This document shows, in pieces, positions 7,862 through 16,027 of a stretch of DNA of 58,486 bases. Numbering within the stretch: the stretch's first letter is position 1; every line of letters begins with the position of its first letter. Below the pieces are notes generated by a model. The model saw only the letters and a list, made by a program, of their open reading frames with translations. It did no database searches and was not told the origin of the DNA. Origin of the DNA: Enterobacteriaceae bacterium UBA7338 (GTDB taxonomy: Bacteria; Pseudomonadota; Gammaproteobacteria; Enterobacterales; Enterobacteriaceae); NCBI GenBank assembly GCA_002480085.1, contig DKPJ01000015.1, positions 1 to 58,486 on the forward strand. The letters run 5' to 3'. Made by a program: the position numbers and the translations under genes.

Positions 7862-8785
7862 ATGAATCTTCGTCGCCTGAAATACTTCATTAAAATTGTT
7901 GATGTCGGCAGTCTGACGCAGGCCGCTGACATCCTGCATATTGCGCAGCCGGCGCTGAGTCAGCAGCTTGCCACGCTGGAGGGCGAGGTGAACCAGCAGC
8001 TGCTGATCCGTACCAAACGCGGCGTAACGCCCACCGAAGCCGGAAAAATTCTCTATACCCACGCGCAGGCGATTTTGCGCCAGTGCGATCAGGCGCAAAG
8101 TGCCATTGACGGTGCGGGGCAGACCCTGAGCGGCCACGTCTCCGTCGGCCTTGCGCCCGGCACGGCCGCGCAGCAGCTGGCGCTGCCGCTAATGACGGAA
8201 GTGCAGCGCCAGTATCCCGGCATCGTGCTCTACTTCAATGAGAACTTTGGCACCACCCTGAGCGAGCTGATCATGAACGGACGCATGGATATGGCGGTCA
8301 TCTATGACAACCGCAACATCCACGGCCTGCGTTTTATTCCCCTGATGAAAGAGGATCTCTGTTTCGTCTGCCCGCATGCGCTCGGCGAGCCGCTGCGTGA
8401 AATCACCCTCGCCGCCGTGGCGCGCTACGATCTCTTCCTGCCGCGTATCTATAACATCATGCGTAAAGTTGTGGACGACGCCTTTATTCAGCAGGGGCTT
8501 GCGTACCGCGTGAAGACCGAGATCGAATCACAAACGACCCTGAACGCCGCGCTGGCGGCCGGTATGGGCTGCACCATCATGCCGGAGTCGGCGGCGCGAG
8601 CCATGCTGAAAGCTGCGGATGCGTGGATGGCAAAAATCGTGGAGCCTGACGTACAGGCTTCGCTGTCGTTCTGCATGTCCGATCACTTGCCGCTGTCGCA
8701 GCCCGCTGAAGCGGTAAAAGCGACCCTGCTGTCGCTGATGGCGCGCCGCACCGTCGATAACCGCCCGCTGACGCTGGTGGGATGA
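7862..8785 (+). CDS. LysR-type regulator closely related to Nac
   Basis: This 307-residue LysR protein has an N-terminal winged helix (MNLRRLKYFIKIVDVGSLTQ, then AADILHIAQPALSQQLATLE) that is almost the Nac sequence as I recall it, including LLIRTKRGVTPTEAGKILYT. The effector domain (from ~90) is more divergent. Nac links sigma-54/NtrC nitrogen control to sigma-70 genes. This may be a Nac paralogue dedicated to the adjacent scavenging genes, or the only Nac of the genome. I chose the ATG at 7862 because it aligns with the Nac N-terminus; the frame extends 14 codons upstream. An NtrC-like site and a -24/-12 element precede it. Confidence 0.88.
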   Translation: MNLRRLKYFIKIVDVGSLTQAADILHIAQPALSQQLATLEGEVNQQLLIRTKRGVTPTEAGKILYTHAQAILRQCDQAQSAIDGAGQTLSGHVSVGLAPGTAAQQLALPLMTEVQRQYPGIVLYFNENFGTTLSELIMNGRMDMAVIYDNRNIHGLRFIPLMKEDLCFVCPHALGEPLREITLAAVARYDLFLPRIYNIMRKVVDDAFIQQGLAYRVKTEIESQTTLNAALAAGMGCTIMPESAARAMLKAADAWMAKIVEPDVQASLSFCMSDHLPLSQPAEAVKATLLSLMARRTVDNRPLTLVG

Positions 8786-8806
8786 TAAGCCGCCCTTATT
8801 GCCTTA
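8786..8806 (+). repeat. 21-bp direct repeat, copy 1
   Basis: TAAGCCGCCCTTATTGCCTT plus A follows the stop of the Nac-like gene immediately. It matches the copy at 9352-9372 at 19 of 21 positions. The two copies bracket the BCCP-like gene. Confidence 0.7.
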
Positions 8807-8910
8807 AAGCGAAACCCTCTTACGAGCAGTGATAAGGCCCGCGTTAGAGTGAAAACTCTGGCGCGCGGCTGGGCCACGCGCTGATGACTCTCGCCCGCGA
8901 TGGAACAACG

Positions 8911-9354
8911 ATGGACAAAGACGCTATTGCCTTAAATGAGTTACGCCAGCTGGCGCAAAAGATGAATGCGGCTGGCCTGCAGGAGCTGGAGTGGCGTGAT
9001 GCGCACAGAACGGTTCGCCTGCGCTATGACGCTCCCGACGTGACGCCGTCCGCAGCGGGACAGGAGACAGTATCCGGGCAGACGGCGCGAGCGCTAACCC
9101 CGCTCTGCGCGCCGATGCCTGGTCATATCGTCCTGTGTCACCCCAGCCACGGCGAGGCCTATGTCCAGCCAGGCCAGAGGGTAAAGCAGCACGATTTGCT
9201 GGCACTGGTAAAGGTGGGGCCGCTCTACCTGCCGCTGCGCAGTCCGGTGGAGGCCACGCTGGCGGCTATCCGGGTCGGGGAGATGGAACGGGTGGAATAT
9301 GGCAGTGAAATCATGCTGTTGGACACCGGTAACGCACCAGACGAGGCGTTATAA
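8911..9354 (+). CDS. AccB/BCCP-like protein lacking the biotin-accepting lysine
   Basis: The 147-residue product has the layout of the biotin carboxyl carrier protein AccB. It has an N-terminal helix (LRQLAQKMNAAGLQELEWRD), a variable linker (~45-65), and a C-terminal barrel domain (PMPGHIVLCHPSHGEAYVQP, then GQRVKQHDLLALVKV). Where AccB has EAMKM, this protein reads KVGPL, so the lysine biotinylated in true BCCPs is a proline. It cannot be a standard carrier and may be a scaffold, a binding module or a decayed copy. I chose ATG 8911 by alignment to AccB; 8884 is possible. It is flanked by 21-bp direct repeats. Confidence 0.8.
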   Translation: MDKDAIALNELRQLAQKMNAAGLQELEWRDAHRTVRLRYDAPDVTPSAAGQETVSGQTARALTPLCAPMPGHIVLCHPSHGEAYVQPGQRVKQHDLLALVKVGPLYLPLRSPVEATLAAIRVGEMERVEYGSEIMLLDTGNAPDEAL

Positions 9355-9372
9355 GCCCCCCTTATTGCCTCA
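9352..9372 (+). repeat. 21-bp direct repeat, copy 2
   Basis: TAAGCCCCCCTTATTGCCTC plus A; its first three bases overlap the stop codon of the BCCP-like gene. The two differences from the copy at 8786-8806 are at repeat positions 7 and 20. Confidence 0.7.
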
Positions 9373-9385
9373 AATCATTTATGTC

Positions 9386-9404
9386 TTATACCCGCCGGGC
9401 ATAA
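9386..9404. promoter_or_regulatory. Candidate LysR-type operator upstream of the SDR gene
   Basis: TTATACCCGCCGGGCATAA is a 19-bp near-palindrome with one mismatched pair and a T-N11-A arrangement, the typical LysR binding pattern. It sits 60 bp before the SDR start, in reach of the adjacent Nac-like regulator. The assignment rests on motif shape alone. Confidence 0.35.
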
Positions 9405-9464
9405 CTGAATAAAGTCAAAAAACCAAGAAGAGGGCAGCGTAGCTGTCGCAACAGGAGAGGCAAC

Positions 9465-10217
9465 ATGCCGTTTTCAGATTACAAAGTGGCGCTGGTGACG
9501 GGCGCATCCGCCGGGATGGGCGAAGCCATCGTTGAGCGTCTGTGTCAGGAAGGGATTATCGTACATGCAGTAGCGCGTCGCCGGGAGCAGCTGGCTGCGC
9601 TGGCGGATCGCACCGGCTGTATTCCACACGCGGTAGACGTTTCAGATCTTGCGGCGCTCACTGCGCTGTGCCGCGATCTACAGGTGGATATTCTGGTGAA
9701 TAACGCTGGGTTATCGCATCCCGGCTCGATTCTGGATGCCGATGAGGATGTAGTGAATACCCAGGTTGACGTCAATCTGCGCGCGGTGCTGCATCTCTGC
9801 CGCCTGCTAGTACCGGGGATGGTAGAACGCGATCGCGGCCACGTCTTCAACATCACCTCCATTGCGGCTATCTACAACTTCAACGGCAACTCTGTCTATC
9901 ACGCCACCAAGGCGGGCGTGCATGCGCTGTCGCGCCAGCTGCGCGTTGACTGCTACGGCAAACGCGTGCGCATCACGGAGATCTGCCCGGGCCGCGTGGC
10001 GACCGACATTTTTGGCAACGTCTCCGGCGATCATGCCGATGCGCACAGCCGCTTTATTGAAGGTTTTGAACTGCCGCAGGCGAAAGATATTGCCGACTGC
10101 GTTGCTTTCGCCCTGGCCGCACCGGTGGCGGTGAACATCGGCAATATCGAGATCACCCCTACGCTGCAGGTGCCTGGTGGGCTATCCACCATGCGTCCGG
10201 GCGACCGCGATCTCTGA
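9465..10217 (+). CDS. Short-chain dehydrogenase/reductase (SDR)
   Basis: The 250-residue protein is a classical SDR. It has the nucleotide-binding motif TGASAGMGEAI (~11-21), the structural NNAG motif (~83-86), a catalytic serine in NITSIAA, and the YxxxK pair in VYHATKAG (~144-148). An arginine-rich segment follows the first strand (AVARRREQL), which is often linked to NADP(H) preference; this is inference. It is close to the YdfG type of hydroxy-acid/3-hydroxypropionate dehydrogenases. GGAGAGG precedes the ATG by 5 nt. It heads a run with two permeases and an ATPase, 23 nt before the first permease. Confidence 0.88.
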   Translation: MPFSDYKVALVTGASAGMGEAIVERLCQEGIIVHAVARRREQLAALADRTGCIPHAVDVSDLAALTALCRDLQVDILVNNAGLSHPGSILDADEDVVNTQVDVNLRAVLHLCRLLVPGMVERDRGHVFNITSIAAIYNFNGNSVYHATKAGVHALSRQLRVDCYGKRVRITEICPGRVATDIFGNVSGDHADAHSRFIEGFELPQAKDIADCVAFALAAPVAVNIGNIEITPTLQVPGGLSTMRPGDRDL

Positions 10218-10240
10218 GCATCTGAACAAGAGGACTTTCT

Positions 10241-10936
10241 ATGGCACTCGATTTCAGCACCGTAATGACCGGCCAGTTTGGTCAGCTGATTGTTGATGGC
10301 ACGGTGACGACCCTGGAGCTGGCATTGGGTGCCTGGCTGCTGGCCATGTTCATTGCGATGCTCCTGGTCGTGATCCGCCTGAGTCACTACCGCGCCGCGC
10401 AGTGGTTTGTTGCAGCCTATGTTTCGTATCACCGCAACGTGCCCACGCTTATCCAGCTGATGATGTGGTATTTCGCTATTCCGACGCTGCTGCCGGAAGA
10501 TCTGCAGATGTGGATCAACGAGTTTAACGCCGAGTTTCTCTTCTCGCTGTTTGCGCTGGGACTGTGCCAGGCCGCCTATTTCTCTGAGGATATCCGCAGC
10601 GGGCTGCGTGCTATACCTGATGGGCAGAACGAGGCGGCGAGGGCGCTGGGAATGGGCTATATCCGCGCGATGCGGATGGTGATCCTGCCGCAGGGGCTGC
10701 GCAACGCGCTGCCGTCGGTGATCAACCACAGCGTGCTGCTGTTTAAAAACACCAGTCTGGCAATGGTTATCGGTGTGACCGAGCTTACCTACGTGACGCG
10801 GGACATTGAGAACCAGACCTTCCGCACCTTTGAAGCGTACGTAGTAGCCACGCTGGGCTATCTGGCGTTCTCTTTGTTGTTAATGGGCATGGGCGCGCTG
10901 CTCTCCCGCCGCTTTCAGCGTGTGTACGCGAGGTAA
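10241..10936 (+). CDS. Polar amino-acid ABC transporter permease (HisM/GltK type)
   Basis: The 231-residue inner-membrane protein has about five membrane segments and the permease EAA loop in the form NEAARALGMGYIRAMRMVIL (~128-147), followed by PQGLRNALPSVINHSVLLFK. An N-terminal VDGTVTTLELALGAWLLA segment matches His/Glu/Gln permeases. GAGGA lies before the ATG. It ends 5 nt before the next permease and should pair with it as a heterodimer. The likely binding protein is the lone family 3 SBP at 2917. Confidence 0.9.
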   Translation: MALDFSTVMTGQFGQLIVDGTVTTLELALGAWLLAMFIAMLLVVIRLSHYRAAQWFVAAYVSYHRNVPTLIQLMMWYFAIPTLLPEDLQMWINEFNAEFLFSLFALGLCQAAYFSEDIRSGLRAIPDGQNEAARALGMGYIRAMRMVILPQGLRNALPSVINHSVLLFKNTSLAMVIGVTELTYVTRDIENQTFRTFEAYVVATLGYLAFSLLLMGMGALLSRRFQRVYAR

Positions 10937-10941
10937 TCACG

Positions 10942-11697
10942 ATGTTTGATTTTTTCACCATCTTGCACGACCACGGGATGCTGTTCCTGATGGGGCAGTA
11001 CCCTAACGGCCCGCTGGGCGGCGTGCTCTGTACGCTGGTTATCTCTCTGCTGGCGGTGCTGTTTGCTTTTCCGGTTGGCGTCCTGCTGGGTCTGGCGCGC
11101 CTCGCCCCCTGGCGCTGGCTGAGCTGGCCTGCGGCCTGTTGGGTCTACCTGGTGCGCGGCGTGCCGCTGATGATGGTCGTGTTCTGGACCTATTTCTGCG
11201 TGCCGATGCTCATTGGTCATAACATTAGCGGCTTTACCACCATGCTCTGCACGCTGGTGATTTATGAGAGCGCCTATATCGCCGAGATTGTTCGTGGCGG
11301 CATCCAGGCGCTGCCGCAGGGGCAGTATGAGGCATCCCGCGCGCTGGGAATGGGGCATATCCGGGCGCTGCGGCTGGTGATCCTGCCGCAGGCGCTCTAC
11401 AACACGCTGCCCAGCCTGGTAAGCCAGCTGGTGTCGATTATCAAAGACAGCACGCTTGGCTATGTCATCAACGTCCCCGAGCTGACCTACGCCGCCAACC
11501 AGGTGAGCAACCAGCTGCTGACCAAGCCTTTCCAGGTCTTCGCCATCGTGGCGCTGAGCTACTACATCATCAACTTTAGCCTGACCTGGCTGGCGAACCG
11601 GCTGGAGAAGCAGATCGCGAATAAACGCCGTAATGAACGTTCGGCCACGGGCGACATCGCCGCGCCGTTGGTTCTCACTAACACCCAATCGCAATAA
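10942..11697 (+). CDS. Polar amino-acid ABC transporter permease (second subunit)
   Basis: The 251-residue permease is homologous to its upstream neighbour. It has LGGVLCTLVISLLAVLFAFP as its first membrane segment, VYLVRGVPLMMVVFWTYF, and the EAA loop YEASRALGMGHIRALRLVIL. The C-terminal ~20 residues after the last membrane segment are hydrophilic (KQIANKRRNERSATGD). It is in the same operon as the upstream permease and the ATPase, which starts 9 nt after it. The substrate is probably an acidic or neutral amino acid or 5-oxoproline, inferred from the pxp genes nearby. Confidence 0.9.
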   Translation: MFDFFTILHDHGMLFLMGQYPNGPLGGVLCTLVISLLAVLFAFPVGVLLGLARLAPWRWLSWPAACWVYLVRGVPLMMVVFWTYFCVPMLIGHNISGFTTMLCTLVIYESAYIAEIVRGGIQALPQGQYEASRALGMGHIRALRLVILPQALYNTLPSLVSQLVSIIKDSTLGYVINVPELTYAANQVSNQLLTKPFQVFAIVALSYYIINFSLTWLANRLEKQIANKRRNERSATGDIAAPLVLTNTQSQ

Positions 11698-11706
11698 GGA
11701 GCAACC

Positions 11707-12444
11707 ATGCGTCCGATGATTTTATTCAACCAGGTCAACAAGTGGTACGGCGAGTATCAGGCCCTGACTAACCTCAGCGCAGAGATCAAAACCGGTGAGG
11801 TAGTGGTGGTCTGCGGGCCGTCCGGATCGGGAAAATCGACGCTGATCCGCACGGTAAACCGGCTGGAGCCGATTGAGCAGGGAGAGATCCTGTTTGATGG
11901 CCTTAACATTCACGGTAGCAGCACGCGTCTGAACCAGCTGCGGACGCGCATCGGCTTTGTGTTTCAGAACTTCAACCTGTTTCCGCACGTCTCGGTGATC
12001 GACAACATTATGATGTCACCGGTAAAAGTGCTGGGAGTGAAGCGCGCCGAAGCCCGCCAGCATGCCGGCGAGCTGCTGGAGCGCGTAGGGCTGTCGCACA
12101 AGGCCAACGCCTACCCGGCACAGCTCTCCGGTGGTCAGCAGCAGCGCGTCGCCATTGCGCGTGCGCTGGCGATGAAGCCGCCGGTGATGCTGTTCGACGA
12201 ACCCACCTCGGCGCTGGATCCGGAGATGGTCGGCGAGGTGCTGAGCGTGATGCGCGGCCTTGCCCAGGAGGGAATGACGATGATGTGCGTCACCCACGAG
12301 ATGAACTTTGCCCGCGACGTCGCCGATACGATCTGGTTTATGGATCAGGGGCAAATTCTGGAGAAGGCCACGCCGGAGCGGTTCTTCTCTGCGCCGGAGC
12401 ATCCGCGTGCCAGACGTTTCTTAAACGACCTGCTGACCCATTGA
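11707..12444 (+). CDS. Amino-acid ABC transporter ATP-binding protein (GlnQ type)
   Basis: The 245-residue ATPase contains the Walker A motif GPSGSGKST (~38-46), a Q-loop in FVFQNFNLFPH, the signature LSGGQQQRVAIARALA (~139-154), Walker B VMLFDEPTSALDPEMV, and the H-loop in CVTHEMNFA. It matches the polar amino-acid importer class (GlnQ/HisP). AAGGAG precedes the ATG by 6 nt. It closes the SDR-permease-permease-ATPase run. Confidence 0.93.
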   Translation: MRPMILFNQVNKWYGEYQALTNLSAEIKTGEVVVVCGPSGSGKSTLIRTVNRLEPIEQGEILFDGLNIHGSSTRLNQLRTRIGFVFQNFNLFPHVSVIDNIMMSPVKVLGVKRAEARQHAGELLERVGLSHKANAYPAQLSGGQQQRVAIARALAMKPPVMLFDEPTSALDPEMVGEVLSVMRGLAQEGMTMMCVTHEMNFARDVADTIWFMDQGQILEKATPERFFSAPEHPRARRFLNDLLTH

Positions 12445-12533
12445 TGTATGCGATTGCCAAAATGCCGTTTGCCTAAGCCAAAAGTGTGAACTAGATCTTA
12501 AAACTCACTTCTGTTCACCGTAGCGAGGGTTTG

Positions 12534-13379
12534 ATGTTGAAAGCACCGATGGCGTTAGTCATGGCGATGGCCGTGTCTGTCTGCTCAGGCAGCGTAAATG
12601 CACAGGAGCGCGTTCGCTCTTTACAGGTAGGTAAGTTGACTATTGGACAGGGCCAGCCGGCGATTATCGTCTCGACCTCCGGTGAGGATGAAACGAAAGT
12701 TTTGCAGGAAGCAGAGCAGGTTGCGCAGACGCCAGAGGCGGATATCCTTGAACTACGGGTGGATAAGCTAACGTTTGCCACCGATGCCGCCAAAGTCACC
12801 GCGCTGGGTCAGGCCGTGCGTAAGGTGCTTAACGGCAAGCCGCTGCTGCTGACGTTTCGCACTAAGCCCGAAGGGGGCGAGAAAGCGCCCGATGACGCGC
12901 ATTACATCGAACTTTATCAGCGGTGGCTGGAGGCCGGATTTGCCGATCTCATCGACATTGAGATGCGCATTGGCGAGGCAGATGTACGTGGACTTATTGC
13001 CAGGGCGCACCAGCATCGCGTAGCGACCATTGTGTCGTATCACGATTTCAACGGCACCCCGACCAATGAGGCAATGCTGCAACGCCTGGCGCAGCAGGCG
13101 CAGTACGGCGCGGACGTGCTCAAGCTGGCGGTAATGCCAAAAACGCCGGAAGATGTTAACCGGCTGACCAGCATCACATGGCAGATGCGCCAGCGCAGCG
13201 ATAAGCCGCTATTGACCATGGCAATGGGCGGGCAGGGGACGGTAACCCGTCTGTCTGGTGAAATCTATGGCAGCAACCTGACCTTTGGCAGCATAGGCAG
13301 CGCCTCCGCGCCGGGGCAAATTGACGTGAAGGTGCTGCATCAAACGATGGCGGCGCTGCATAAGGCAAATGCGGGCTAA
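12534..13379 (+). CDS. Type I 3-dehydroquinate dehydratase with an export signal
   Basis: The protein should dehydrate 3-dehydroquinate to 3-dehydroshikimate through a lysine Schiff base. The AroD-type active-site set is present: ILELR (E73, R75), EGGE (E116), SYHDF (H170), VLKLAVMP (K197), TRLSGE (R239) and APGQ (Q262). The 281-residue length exceeds the 252 of E. coli AroD because of an N-terminal extension. It reads MLKAPMALVMAMAVSVCSGS then VNAQE, a typical signal peptide cleaved after VNA. It is probably periplasmic and so serves quinate or dehydroquinate use rather than aromatic biosynthesis. The ATG at 12534 follows GAGGG; a TTG at 12531 is equally open. Confidence 0.9.
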   Translation: MLKAPMALVMAMAVSVCSGSVNAQERVRSLQVGKLTIGQGQPAIIVSTSGEDETKVLQEAEQVAQTPEADILELRVDKLTFATDAAKVTALGQAVRKVLNGKPLLLTFRTKPEGGEKAPDDAHYIELYQRWLEAGFADLIDIEMRIGEADVRGLIARAHQHRVATIVSYHDFNGTPTNEAMLQRLAQQAQYGADVLKLAVMPKTPEDVNRLTSITWQMRQRSDKPLLTMAMGGQGTVTRLSGEIYGSNLTFGSIGSASAPGQIDVKVLHQTMAALHKANAG

Positions 13380-13408
13380 TAAAGCCGAGAGCTATACACG
13401 CGACGTTA

Positions 13409-14773
13409 TTACATGACGCTGCCGGTAATCTCCACATACCAACCCAGAGCGCCTCGGGTTACCGAGGTGATCGCCCAGCTCTCAGGCGCACCCGCAGGCA
13501 GCGATAGCATCAGGCTATCGGCTCCGGCGTAGTCAATATTGATACTGGTTACACCATGCCATGTCACGGTAGATCCATCCGCGCCTAATGAACCATAGCG
13601 CAGTGAACAGCTGTTGTAGGCCATTCTGTCATTATCTTCGTTGATAATAGCAAGCATGCCAGGCTGCACGAGATCAGGATTATTAGTGCAAAACGATTTA
13701 AACAGAGGCGTCGCTGATGAGTGAATAAGCTGTGACGATGAGAACTGGCTCTCAATAATAAATCCCTGCCAGTTATCAGGTGCATCAGCATTAACGGGAC
13801 GGAGAAACACAGGCAGGATATCGTAGTTGTAGGCGATACTAACGAGAGATGAATCGGTATCATCAAAAATAGCGGGTAGCGTTTGCAAAGAGGATGACGT
13901 TGCGTAGCTGCGATACTGGTTAAAATCATATCCGGTTCCATCGTCAGGATATTCAGTCCACAGCCAGGCCATTTTGTATTGAGAAACAGAGACAATCTCC
14001 AGGGATTTATACTGCCATGTACCTTCTTCACTTCTGACTTGCGACAGCTGCTCAAAGGCCAGGGTGGCGTTGTTGTCACCATAGTCCTCTTTCGTATGTA
14101 AGAAGCAGTGGTTATATAAATCTGAGGTAAAGGTGAAGTGCGCAAGACGGCGTGTATCGTCTATTTTTTCAATTGATACCGTGAACTGTGGATCCGTGAG
14201 CTTGACGTCAACGGTATCGCTTTCAGGATCGTAAAGTAAATTTACCAGCGTACCTCCTGTGTACTCCATCTTATCATCACTCACAATATACTGTGAGGAT
14301 GCTGTTGCCTTTAAATCAACAATCAAGGCAGGCTGCGTTTCAGGATTCAGAATAGCAAGAGTCGCAGGGATAGGATCGGTTGTGTAATTTTCATAGCACT
14401 CACCAAAAACATATTTACCGGTATAGAGTAGTGAACTAACAGCAACTGTTCTGAAACCGCGCAGCGTATGGTGAATATCCATGCTGATGATAATATCGTT
14501 GCTGGTTAAGCACAGTACCCATGCAGTGAGGAGATCGTCGCGGGTTTGGATAAGCGTAGTGAGATCGCTAACGTCTTCATGAGTAAACGTCTCTTCCGTA
14601 TTAACGGGATCAAACGACGCGAAAGTTGCTCGAATCATCAATTTATTGCCATTGAGGCGGGCAGAACGATATTGCCAGCCGGGCTGGGTATAGACATCGA
14701 GAAATTGTGCAGGCGAGACAGTAATGCTATCGCCCTGATAGCCTGGTTGAGTATAAAGAATAATATCGGACAT
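13409..14773 (-). CDS. Orphan protein with a beta/gamma-crystallin-like N-terminus
   Basis: I do not recognise the full 454-residue protein. The first ~45 residues (MSDIILYTQPGYQGDSITVS, then PAQFLDVYTQPGWQYRSARL) resemble a Greek-key unit of beta/gamma-crystallins: aromatic-x4-aromatic-x-G, then a second strand pair. The remaining ~400 residues are rich in Thr, Ser, Asp and aromatics, with few Lys, suggesting an all-beta protein. There is no signal peptide or membrane segment. Base composition is clearly more AT-rich than either flank, a sign of transfer. It stands alone between the dehydratase and GAPDH genes. Confidence 0.7.
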   Translation of the reverse strand: MSDIILYTQPGYQGDSITVSPAQFLDVYTQPGWQYRSARLNGNKLMIRATFASFDPVNTEETFTHEDVSDLTTLIQTRDDLLTAWVLCLTSNDIIISMDIHHTLRGFRTVAVSSLLYTGKYVFGECYENYTTDPIPATLAILNPETQPALIVDLKATASSQYIVSDDKMEYTGGTLVNLLYDPESDTVDVKLTDPQFTVSIEKIDDTRRLAHFTFTSDLYNHCFLHTKEDYGDNNATLAFEQLSQVRSEEGTWQYKSLEIVSVSQYKMAWLWTEYPDDGTGYDFNQYRSYATSSSLQTLPAIFDDTDSSLVSIAYNYDILPVFLRPVNADAPDNWQGFIIESQFSSSQLIHSSATPLFKSFCTNNPDLVQPGMLAIINEDNDRMAYNSCSLRYGSLGADGSTVTWHGVTSINIDYAGADSLMLSLPAGAPESWAITSVTRGALGWYVEITGSVM

Positions 14774-14890
14774 GATAGCTCCATTTTTAGACTGATTAGA
14801 AAGAACGCCTTCCAGGCTAATCTAAAAATCTGGAGAGAATCACTTTTAATTAAGCATAAGGTATCCAATAATCAACCGAAGCGATCGCAA

Positions 14891-14914
14891 CGGCCCTGGC
14901 TAGAACCAGGGCCG
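14891..14914. terminator. Perfect 9-bp inverted repeat downstream of the GAPDH gene
   Basis: CGGCCCTGG and CCAGGGCCG flank the loop CTAGAA, 11 nt past the GAPDH stop. The position fits a terminator for the minus-strand gene, but the downstream T tract is weak. The rest of the ~150-bp gap up to 14773 shows no ORF. Confidence 0.5.
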
Positions 14915-14925
14915 AATGGTGAGCA

Positions 14926-15936
14926 TTACAGGCCGCGCTGCGCCATCAGCTTCGCAAGATCAACCAGACGGTTGGAGAAGCCCCACTCGTTGTCATACCA
15001 GGCGAGGATCTTGACCAGGTTCCCGCCGATAACCAGCGTCGAGAGACCGTCAATAATCGAGGAGCGCGGGTCACCCTGGTAGTCGCTGGAGACCAGCGGC
15101 TCATCGCTGTAGCCAAGAATGCCTTTCAGCGGACCCTCGGCGGCGGCCTGACGGAAGGCGTCGTTGACCTCATCGACGGTCACGTCGCGCCTGAGCGTCA
15201 CGGTCAGGTCAACTATCGAGACGACCGGCACCGGTACGCGCAGAGAGTAGCCGGTCAGGCGGCCTTCCAGCTCAGGGATCACGCGCCCCAGCGCTTTCGC
15301 CGCGCCGCTGGAGTAGGGGACAATCGACAGGGCTGCAGCACGCGCCCCGCGCAGATCTTTCTCTGGCTGATCGTGCAGCGCCTGGCTGTTGGTGTAGGCG
15401 TGGGTGGTATTCATCAGGCCATGCTCAATGCCGAAACGCTGATGCAATACCTGGGCGGCGGGGGCCAGTCCGTTGGTGGTGCAGCTGCCGTTACTCACGA
15501 CAAAGTGCTTCTGCGGATCGTAGCTGTCGTGGTTGACCCCGAGCACGATGGTGAGATCGTCGTTTTTGCCGGGGGCAGAGATGATCACCCGTTTAGCGCC
15601 GCCGCGGGTGATGTGCACCGACGCTTTTTCGCGATCGGTAAAGAAGCCGGTGGCCTCAATCACAATCTCGACGCCGACGCTGGCCCAGGGAATATTCGCC
15701 GGATCGCGCTCGGAGAAGACCCTTACTGATTTACCGTCAACCCTCAGTTCACCTTCCGCCGCCTCGACCGGCACGGAGAGCGTGCCCAGCAGTGAGTCAT
15801 GCTTTAACAGATGCGCCAGGGTCTTGCTGTCCGTCAGATCGTTAATTGCCACAATCTGAATATCTGCATTACCTAACGCGGCACGAAGCACGTTGCGACC
15901 GATCCTGCCGAAGCCATTAATACCGACCTTAACCAT
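14926..15936 (-). CDS. Type I glyceraldehyde-3-phosphate dehydrogenase
   Basis: This 336-residue GAPDH oxidises glyceraldehyde-3-phosphate to 1,3-bisphosphoglycerate. It has the Rossmann motif INGFGRIGRN (~6-15), Asp33 at the cofactor-selecting position (IND), the catalytic cysteine in SNGSCTTN (C152), the partner histidine in TTHAYT (H179), and the C-terminal WYDNEWGFSNR. The segment RGARAAALSIVPYSSGAAKA differs from the RGGRGASQNIIP type of E. coli GapA, so this is probably a second, non-housekeeping GAPDH. The AraC-type regulator gene lies 91 bp upstream on the same strand and may control it. Confidence 0.92.
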   Translation of the reverse strand: MVKVGINGFGRIGRNVLRAALGNADIQIVAINDLTDSKTLAHLLKHDSLLGTLSVPVEAAEGELRVDGKSVRVFSERDPANIPWASVGVEIVIEATGFFTDREKASVHITRGGAKRVIISAPGKNDDLTIVLGVNHDSYDPQKHFVVSNGSCTTNGLAPAAQVLHQRFGIEHGLMNTTHAYTNSQALHDQPEKDLRGARAAALSIVPYSSGAAKALGRVIPELEGRLTGYSLRVPVPVVSIVDLTVTLRRDVTVDEVNDAFRQAAAEGPLKGILGYSDEPLVSSDYQGDPRSSIIDGLSTLVIGGNLVKILAWYDNEWGFSNRLVDLAKLMAQRGL

Positions 15937-16027
15937 GATGTACTCCTGTTATGCTGTAACTGGGATCAGAAACTGCAATCAGAGTAGGCCGCGCCCGTTA
16001 TGGCGTAAATGACAAAAAAGGATCACT

